From assembly GCA_946402595.1 (NCBI GenBank), contig CAMIWY010000103.1, positions 1 through 5,824 on the forward strand: a stretch of DNA of 5,824 nt. Direction: 5' to 3'. The translations under genes were made by a program, and so were the position numbers. This DNA is from an uncultured Clostridia bacterium (GTDB lineage Bacteria > Bacillota > Clostridia > Peptostreptococcales > Anaerovoracaceae). How positions within the stretch are numbered: the first letter of the stretch is position 1; the number at the start of each line of letters is the position of its first letter. A model generated the notes under the pieces. It was not told the origin of the DNA. It saw only the letters and a list, made by a program, of their open reading frames with translations, and did no database searches. Shown piece after piece: positions 1-4,443 of this stretch.

Positions 1-16
1 AATAGCCCGCACGGGC

Positions 17-33
17 AGTAAACGAAAGTAAAC
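17..33 (+). repeat. Tandem AGTAAAC direct repeat, possible regulator site
   Basis: The heptamer AGTAAAC occurs at 17-23 and again at 27-33, so the copies repeat every 10 bases, about one helical turn. They lie 16 bases upstream of the proposed -35 hexamer of the BTAD regulator gene, centred near -60 relative to the inferred start of transcription. SARP-type BTAD regulators are known to bind short direct repeats spaced by about a helical turn near promoters, so an autoregulatory site is possible. The repeats are short and AT-rich, so chance is a real alternative. Confidence 0.3.
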
Positions 34-49
34 AGAATTCATTATTTAA

Positions 50-78
50 TAGACCACAGAAAGCAGAGATAGCATAAT
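50..78 (+). promoter_or_regulatory. Candidate sigma-A-type promoter for the BTAD regulator gene
   Basis: A -35-like TAGACC at 50-55 (4 of 6 matches to TTGACA) is followed after a 17-base spacer by CATAAT at 73-78 (5 of 6 matches to TATAAT). Transcription would begin near 85 and give an 80-base leader before the ATG at 165. Another -10-like hexamer, TTTAAT at 45-50, is also present, so the exact promoter is uncertain. Confidence 0.4.
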
Positions 79-114
79 TCACATTTCTTACTTCCTGTAG
101 AACCTTTGAAACTT

Positions 115-168
115 ATGATCAACATGGAACATAGACCTCAGAGTGAGATCAGAGAGGAGAGAAAATGA
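115..168 (+). CDS. Possible 17-codon upstream leader ORF overlapping the regulator start
   Basis: An ATG at 115 opens a frame reading MINMEHRPQSEIREERK and ends with TGA at 166-168. This stop overlaps the regulator's ATG at 165 as ATGA, the arrangement used for translational coupling. A second in-frame ATG lies at 124. Neither ATG has a visible Shine-Dalgarno sequence, and the downstream gene has its own good one inside this frame (AGGAG, 155-159), which also explains why the last codons are rich in Glu, Arg and Lys. I do not recognise the peptide. It may be a regulatory leader or simply an accidental frame. Confidence 0.2.
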   Translation: MINMEHRPQSEIREERK

Positions 169-1412
169 GCGATAAGTTAGTGCAGTTCGATAATGAGACA
201 GCTGCCGGCGTCATAAATGTCGTGACGTTCGGCGGCTTTTCCGTTGCATATAACGGCCGGGAAATATCGTTCGGACAGCAGAATGAGTCTCAGATCGTGC
301 ACCTGCTGCAGCTTCTTCTTCACTGCCGTGACAAGGGCGTGACAAGGGACCTTGCAAAGGCAGAGCTTTTCAGAGACAGAGAGATAGACGATGTATCGCA
401 TTCAATAAGGAACATCATCTACAACCTCAGGAAGAAGCTGAGAGAGTATGATTTGCCTGAAAGCCAGTTCGTTGTCAAAAGGAGCGGCAACTATTACTGG
501 GCTGACGACATTCCGGTAGCCGAGGATGCGGCTGCATTCGAGGAGTCGTTCAATGAGGCGATGGCTGAAGAGGACTCGGACAGGAAACTTGAGCTGCTCG
601 TAAGGACTATATATCTGTACAAGGGAAAATTTCTCGCAGACAACGAGGGCAGCGCGTGGGCAGCAAGTGAGGCAAAGCGATATAAAGACCTGTTCGCAAG
701 GTCTGTCAATGCCGCAGCTGAGCTGATGCGAAAAGCCCGCAGATATGACCTGATGCAGGAGATAGGCGACTACGCATCGGAAGTGGATCCTTTTGCGGAA
801 TGGGAAATCATCACGCTTGAGGCACTGGCGGGACTTGGAAGATTTGACCGCACCGAGAGCTTTTACAGAGCGACGATCGACGCTTACTCTAATGAGTTCG
901 GCGGCAAGACAAGCAGCTACGTAAGGGAGTTCATAAACAGGATAGGGCTCAGGCTTCTGATAAGGCATGAATCACTCGAAGAGATCAAGAACAAGCTGAA
1001 AGGTGATTCCGGCCATGAGAACACAGGATACTACTGCTCACTGCCGGTGTTCCAGGAGATATACCGCATCACCGAGAGGATAATGGAGTATTCCGGCGAC
1101 AGGATGTTCATCATGCTGTGCACTATCGTGGACGGCAAGGGAAAACCTATGAACGGCGGGACAAGGCTCGAAGATCTGTCAGCAAGGCTGAAGGACGCGA
1201 TCCTGAATTCAGTCAGGTATTCAGACACGGTCACAAGGTACGGCAAAGGCCAGTTCCTGGTTCTCATGATAGATACGACGAAGGAAGGCTGTGAGACAGT
1301 CGAAAAGAGGATCAATTCAAAATTCATGAAGAACGGGCAGAGAACAGGCGTCAGCTACTCTGTCAGCAATGTGATCGTACCGGCCTTCTCAGAGGAGCTG
1401 AATATTATATAG
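165..1412 (+). CDS. Winged-helix/BTAD (SARP-like) transcriptional regulator with degenerate GGDEF-like C-terminal domain
   Basis: This 415-residue cytoplasmic protein is probably a DNA-binding regulator. Residues about 17-112 fit the winged-helix domain of SARP/BTAD proteins: an opening INVVTFGGFSV strand, a helix rich in hydrophobic residues, a recognition-helix region with HSIRNIIYNLRKKL (79-92), and a closing wing ending GNYYW. Residues about 118-265 are helical and fit the BTAD repeat domain, including the YKGKFLADN stretch (152-160) and the GRFDRTESFYR helix. Residues about 290-405 resemble a shortened GGDEF domain: SDTVTRYGKGQFLVLM aligns with the usual sD.vaRYGGDEF..L core, but the signature reads GKGQF, so cyclase activity is unlikely. 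RxxD (R351, D354) sits five residues before it, as in the c-di-GMP inhibitory site. The start is supported by AGGAG at 155-159, five bases from the ATG. No signal peptide or membrane segment is visible. The target genes cannot be told from this window. Confidence 0.85.
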   Translation: MSDKLVQFDNETAAGVINVVTFGGFSVAYNGREISFGQQNESQIVHLLQLLLHCRDKGVTRDLAKAELFRDREIDDVSHSIRNIIYNLRKKLREYDLPESQFVVKRSGNYYWADDIPVAEDAAAFEESFNEAMAEEDSDRKLELLVRTIYLYKGKFLADNEGSAWAASEAKRYKDLFARSVNAAAELMRKARRYDLMQEIGDYASEVDPFAEWEIITLEALAGLGRFDRTESFYRATIDAYSNEFGGKTSSYVREFINRIGLRLLIRHESLEEIKNKLKGDSGHENTGYYCSLPVFQEIYRITERIMEYSGDRMFIMLCTIVDGKGKPMNGGTRLEDLSARLKDAILNSVRYSDTVTRYGKGQFLVLMIDTTKEGCETVEKRINSKFMKNGQRTGVSYSVSNVIVPAFSEELNII

Positions 1413-1438
1413 AGGTTTCTCGGGCGGCAGGAATGCGC

Positions 1439-2416
1439 CTATGTATGTAAGGCGGCGCCCTGGAAAGTATCTCTGTCAGCGAGTTCGCGGTTTATAGCGT
1501 TCAGGATGGTGCGCTTTCTGTAGCTCCATTCAGGCGAGATGAGAAGGCGTCGCGGCACATCGCCTGTCAGCCTGTGTATGGTTATGTCAGGCGGGATGAT
1601 CTCGAGACAGCGTATAACGAGATCCACATATTCTTCAATAGATGCAAAAGGAACGTAGTCAGGCATCGTCTCTGCGAGGCGGGAAGTCCTGACTATATTC
1701 ATTAAGTGGAGTTTTATGCCGAAAAGAGGGCGCTCGCAGACCTTGCGGACTGATTCGAGCATCATGTCCTGCGTTTCGCCCGGAAGGCCGAGTATCAGGT
1801 GCGTCACAACTCTGATGCCGCGTGAGAGAAGCTCGTCCACAGCGCGCTCGTAAGTCTCATATGTATATCCTATGCCCATTGCCTCGGATATCTCATCATG
1901 GACAGTCTGAAGACCGAGCTCGACCCACATGTAATGGCCCTGGTTTATCTCTGAAAGAAGATCAAGGACATCGGGCGGGAGGCAGTCAGGTCTTGTGGCT
2001 ATGACGATGCCTTCGATGCGTGGATCGTCCAGGGCGGCGTTGTACAGAGTCCTCAGAGTCTCTGCCGGCGCGTAGGTGTTGGTATGCGACTGGAAGTAAG
2101 CAAGGTATGCAGCATCAGGCCACTTATCTGACATAAGGGCTATCTGCTCGCTTATTGACGATGAGATCTGTTCAGTCAGTGCGCTGACTGCAACTGCCAG
2201 CTCTGCGCCGGCGTTCTCAGCATCAGAAAGGACACTGAGGTGAGCTGCGAGCTCGCCTGAACCGCCGCCCGAACAGAAGGCGCAGCCGCCGTATCCGCAG
2301 GTGCCGTCCCTGTTGGGGCACGTAAAGCCTGCGTCTATCCCGAGCTTTATTGTTTTTCTGCCGAAATGACGCTTGAGTTCATCACTTATTGAGTTGAATC
2401 TTGTTCCACCTTGCAT
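1439..2416 (-). CDS. TIGR01212/YhcC-type radical SAM protein
   Basis: This 325-residue protein belongs to the radical SAM family typified by E. coli YhcC (TIGR01212), close to the Elp3-like group; the reaction is not known to me. The N-terminal RFNSISDELKRHFG and AGFTCPNRDGT are typical. C33, C45 and C48 are the likely [4Fe-4S] ligands (TCPNRDG, then GGCAFC), which would bind S-adenosylmethionine. Other family motifs are YFQSHTNTYAP (107-117), ATRPDCLP (140-147), WVELGLQT (164-171), HLILGLPGET (206-215) and HRLTGD (281-286). There is an extra cysteine, C40, within the cluster loop, and the stretch between GGSG and YFQ seems somewhat longer than usual. The full family N-terminus begins right after the ATG at 2416, so that start is preferred, although no Shine-Dalgarno sequence precedes it. 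The gene is convergent with the BTAD regulator (26-base gap) and divergent from queH. Confidence 0.92.
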   Translation of the reverse strand: MQGGTRFNSISDELKRHFGRKTIKLGIDAGFTCPNRDGTCGYGGCAFCSGGGSGELAAHLSVLSDAENAGAELAVAVSALTEQISSSISEQIALMSDKWPDAAYLAYFQSHTNTYAPAETLRTLYNAALDDPRIEGIVIATRPDCLPPDVLDLLSEINQGHYMWVELGLQTVHDEISEAMGIGYTYETYERAVDELLSRGIRVVTHLILGLPGETQDMMLESVRKVCERPLFGIKLHLMNIVRTSRLAETMPDYVPFASIEEYVDLVIRCLEIIPPDITIHRLTGDVPRRLLISPEWSYRKRTILNAINRELADRDTFQGAALHT

Positions 2417-2424
2417 ATATTATG

Positions 2425-2433
2425 TGCTATAAT
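2425..2433 (+). promoter_or_regulatory. Extended -10 promoter for queH (and possibly asnA)
   Basis: TGCTATAAT is a perfect extended -10 element, with TATAAT at 2428-2433. The upstream sequence has only a weak -35 candidate (TTCCAC at 2404-2409, 18-base spacer), which extended -10 promoters can tolerate. Transcription would start near 2440, leaving a leader of about 80 bases before the GTG at 2519. On the opposite strand the same bases read TATAGC (2431 down to 2426), which could serve the divergent radical SAM gene. Confidence 0.6.
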
Positions 2434-2453
2434 TTACGAGTGTATTTTTTGAA

Positions 2454-2482
2454 CACTGCAGAGGCCTGATGCCTGTGCAGTG
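2454..2482 (+). promoter_or_regulatory. Leader hairpin upstream of queH
   Basis: The arms CACTGCAGAGGC (2454-2465) and GCCTGTGCAGTG (2471-2482) pair over 12 positions with a single G-G mismatch, closing a five-base loop. It lies about 15 bases into the inferred queH transcript. No T-run follows it on the + strand, so it is not an intrinsic terminator. It could be an operator, a stabilising 5' structure or part of a riboregulator. I do not recognise a preQ1 riboswitch of a known class. Confidence 0.5.
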
Positions 2483-2518
2483 CAACGAGTGATATTGCTT
2501 ACAGCGAGAGGCCACAGA

Positions 2519-3184
2519 GTGAAGGATGACTGCAGTGCTCTTATGAATATGAATTTCATGACCGGAAGGGAGAAGTGCGACAGCGAGCTGTTCCGCATCA
2601 CTCCTGAGCAGCGCAAGCCTTCGATCCTCCTTCATGCATGCTGCGGACCCTGCTCGACAGCCTGTGTCGAGCGTCTCGCGCCGGATTATCAGATCACCGT
2701 GTACTATTATAATCCAAACATCACGGACAGGGAAGAATACTATCTGAGGCGCGATACACTGCTGCAGTTCATAAAGGCTTTCAATGAAGAACACAGGGAC
2801 TCGTACTTCGTCAGCTATATAGAGGGCGAGTATGATCCTGAGAGATACATCGCAAAATGCGGACCTCTCGCGGATGAGCCTGAAGGCGGCGCGAGATGCG
2901 ACCTGTGTTTTGCTATGAGACTCGCAGAGACAGCACGTAAAGCGGGCGAGATGGGCATCGACTATTTCACGACGACGATGTCAGTGAGCCCTCACAAGAA
3001 CTACGACAAGATCAAGACTCTCGGCATGTCGCTCGAGGAGCAGACGAGCTCGAGATTCCTGGACATAGACTTCAAGAAGAAAAACGGTTTCGGCCGCAGC
3101 GTCGAGCTCAGCAGGCATTACGGCCTGTACAGGCAGATCTTCTGCGGCTGCGAGTATGCAAGAGCGGCCATGCAGCAGAAATAA
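2519..3184 (+). CDS. queH: Epoxyqueuosine reductase QueH
   Basis: QueH (formerly DUF208) reduces epoxyqueuosine to queuosine at the wobble position of tRNAs with GUN anticodons (Asp, Asn, His, Tyr), the last step of the pathway; it is the non-homologous alternative to QueG. Numbered from the GTG at 2519 (221 residues), the family motifs are all present: LLHACCGPC with C41, C42 and C45; YYYNPNI (63-69) followed by EYYLRR; EPEGGARCDLC with C127 and C130; FTTTMSVSPHK (150-160); and YRQIFCGC with C209 and C211. The first two cysteine groups are thought to hold the iron-sulfur and metal centre. The start is uncertain. GTG 2519 has GAGG (within GAGAGG, 2506-2511) seven bases upstream. ATG 2543 would give a length nearer the family norm but has poor spacing; it overlaps the stop of a six-codon frame (2526-2546) as ATGA. 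GTG 2480 lies inside the leader hairpin and is unlikely. No terminator separates it from asnA. Confidence 0.92.
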   Translation: MKDDCSALMNMNFMTGREKCDSELFRITPEQRKPSILLHACCGPCSTACVERLAPDYQITVYYYNPNITDREEYYLRRDTLLQFIKAFNEEHRDSYFVSYIEGEYDPERYIAKCGPLADEPEGGARCDLCFAMRLAETARKAGEMGIDYFTTTMSVSPHKNYDKIKTLGMSLEEQTSSRFLDIDFKKKNGFGRSVELSRHYGLYRQIFCGCEYARAAMQQK

Positions 3185-3192
3185 AAAAGGGG

Positions 3193-3198
3193 TAAAAT
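3193..3198 (+). promoter_or_regulatory. Weak -10-like box before asnA
   Basis: TAAAAT at 3193-3198 matches TATAAT at five of six positions and sits in the AT-rich 47-base gap between queH and asnA. No convincing -35 hexamer lies 16-18 bases upstream. It may give asnA an extra promoter in addition to read-through from queH. Confidence 0.25.
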
Positions 3199-3231
3199 AC
3201 AATCGGACAGAGCATTTAAAGGAGAAAAAAC

Positions 3232-4242
3232 ATGAGCAAGTTATTCGTTCCAAAGGACTACAAGCCTATTCTTGATCCGACCGAGACGCAGAGGGCGATC
3301 GTCAGGATCAAGACTCACTTCCAGAGAGAGCTCGCGTACTCGCTGAATCTCGGCAGAGTCAGCGCGCCGCTTTTCGTTTTCCCTGAAACAGGTCTGAACG
3401 ACAACCTGAACGGAGTTGAGAGAAGAGTAGACTTTACCATCAAGGATCTTGATGAGCGCCATGTTGAGGTCGTACAGTCTCTGGCAAAATGGAAGAGAAA
3501 CGCACTCGGAAAATACGGAGTGCAGCCGGGCAGGGGCATTTACACTGACATGAATGCGATCAGAAGGGATGAGGAACTTGACAACATCCATTCAATATAT
3601 GTTGACCAGTGGGACTGGGAGAAGGTCATCACTGCAGATCAGAGGAACAACGAGTACCTTGAGCAGCAGGTAAGGATCATCTACAGATGCCTTCTTGAGC
3701 TGGCGGGCTACATCAACGACCAGTATCCTGAGGTAAGAGTCGAGCTTCCTGAAAGGATCAAGTTCATCGATTCACAGGACCTCGAGAACTGGTATCCTGA
3801 CAGCACATCCAAGGAAAGAGAGAGATTCGCTGCGGAGGAGTTCGGAGCTATCTTCGTAAAGAGGATAGGAGGCGCTCTCTTATCCGGAAAGCCGCATGAC
3901 GGCCGCTCACCTGACTATGATGACTGGGAACTCAACGGAGACATCATCCTGTGGAACCCTGTACTTGAGGATGCCTTTGAGATCAGCTCGATGGGCATCA
4001 GAGTCAACAGCGAGTCCATGCTCAGACAGCTTGAGATCGACGGAAAGATGGACAGAAAGGACATGCCGTACCATCAGGGTGTTATCAACGGAACACTTCC
4101 GCTGACCATCGGCGGCGGTATCGGTCAGAGCAGACTCTGCATGTTCTTCCTTAGAAAGGCTCACATCGGAGAGGTCCAGGTATCCGTATGGCCTGAAGAT
4201 ATGGTCGAGGAATGCGCAGAAAACAACATCTTCCTGCTGTAA
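3232..4242 (+). CDS. asnA: Aspartate-ammonia ligase (asparagine synthetase A)
   Basis: AsnA makes asparagine from aspartate, ammonia and ATP in the cytoplasm (EC 6.3.1.1); it is a dimeric relative of class II aspartyl-tRNA synthetases. The 336-residue product matches the family's usual length (E. coli 330) from end to end. Landmarks are DNLNGVERRVDF (57-68), VVQSLAKWKRNAL (80-92, the lysine of AKWKR matching the E. coli active-site Lys77), the strongly conserved HSIYVDQWDWE (120-130), SPDYDDW (226-232), NGDIILWNPVLEDAFE (235-250) with SSMGIRV, and the closing IGGGIGQSRL (293-302) and HIGEVQVSVWP (311-321). The short insert that E. coli AsnA has after YDDW is missing. AAAGGAG at 3218-3224, seven bases before ATG, is the strongest ribosome binding site in the window and fixes the start. 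The gene follows queH in the same direction and is closed by the terminator at 4345-4373. Confidence 0.98.
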   Translation: MSKLFVPKDYKPILDPTETQRAIVRIKTHFQRELAYSLNLGRVSAPLFVFPETGLNDNLNGVERRVDFTIKDLDERHVEVVQSLAKWKRNALGKYGVQPGRGIYTDMNAIRRDEELDNIHSIYVDQWDWEKVITADQRNNEYLEQQVRIIYRCLLELAGYINDQYPEVRVELPERIKFIDSQDLENWYPDSTSKERERFAAEEFGAIFVKRIGGALLSGKPHDGRSPDYDDWELNGDIILWNPVLEDAFEISSMGIRVNSESMLRQLEIDGKMDRKDMPYHQGVINGTLPLTIGGGIGQSRLCMFFLRKAHIGEVQVSVWPEDMVEECAENNIFLL

Positions 4243-4344
4243 GCTGAGCTTCCGGGCTGAGAAACCGCGCTGTGCGAAGGAGTTTACCGCAAATATAATA
4301 TCGTAAAGCGGCGCTCCGGGCATACAAACTATCACAATAAACCG

Positions 4345-4373
4345 ACTGCTGCCGCATTTACGGCAGCAGTTTT
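4345..4373 (+). terminator. Intrinsic terminator downstream of asnA
   Basis: ACTGCTGCCG (4345-4354) and CGGCAGCAGT (4361-4370) form a perfect ten-base-pair, GC-rich stem with a six-base loop, followed by TTTT at 4370-4373. The T-run is short and is broken by ACG, so termination may be partial. It would end the asnA (or queH-asnA) transcript before priA. Confidence 0.8.
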
Positions 4374-4427
4374 ACGTAAGAACCGGCATCTTTGACATAA
4401 GAAGCAGCAGTTTTGCGCCGGAAAATG

Positions 4428-4433
4428 TATAAT
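4428..4433 (+). promoter_or_regulatory. Candidate -10 box for priA
   Basis: TATAAT lies 10 bases before the priA ATG, so transcription from it would begin near 4440 and leave a leader of only about four bases. The perfect TTGACA at 4392-4397 is 30 bases upstream of it, too far to act as its -35. The box is well formed, but the promoter assignment is uncertain. Confidence 0.4.
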
Positions 4434-4443
4434 AATAGCGTAT

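Larger units (their letters stand above)
4243..4443. other. Intergenic region between asnA and priA
   Basis: This 201-base gap contains the asnA terminator, a second copy of GCAGCAGTTTT (4363-4373 and 4404-4414), the palindrome TTACGTAA (4372-4379), an isolated perfect TTGACA (4392-4397) and two TATAAT hexamers (4294-4299 and 4428-4433). TCCGGGC occurs at 4251-4257 and 4315-4321. I see no convincing small gene or tRNA in it. Confidence 0.6.

Noticed and set aside
5..16. GCCCG/CGGGC inverted repeat at the window start as a terminator of an upstream gene
   Set aside because: The stem is four to five base pairs with a tiny loop and no T-run, and the upstream context is outside the window.
402..968. 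Long reverse-strand open frame (188 codons) inside the BTAD regulator gene
   Set aside because: It lies opposite a well-supported gene, its translation shows no recognisable motif, and it has no clear ribosome binding site. It is a shadow of the + strand codon bias.
1413..1460. Possible bidirectional terminator between the convergent regulator and radical SAM genes
   Set aside because: Only short stems are available (CGCCT 1436-1440 with AGGCG 1450-1454, or GGCG 1423-1426 with CGCC 1436-1439), and no T-run follows on either strand.
2434..2482. preQ1-I riboswitch upstream of queH
   Set aside because: The context fits, but the hairpin is much longer than the preQ1-I stem and I do not see the characteristic A-rich tail pairing back into the loop.
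2480..2518. GTG at 2480 as the queH start
   Set aside because: It falls in the 3' arm of the leader hairpin, has no Shine-Dalgarno sequence, and would add residues not expected in the family.
3907..4335. Reverse-strand open frame (142 codons) covering the 3' part of asnA and the terminator gap
   Set aside because: It is opposite strongly conserved AsnA motifs and its product is not recognisable. It is most likely a shadow frame.
4392..4433. TTGACA (4392-4397) paired with TATAAT (4428-4433) as a standard priA promoter
   Set aside because: The spacer is 30 bases, far beyond the usual 16-18, and no -10-like hexamer sits at the right distance from this TTGACA.
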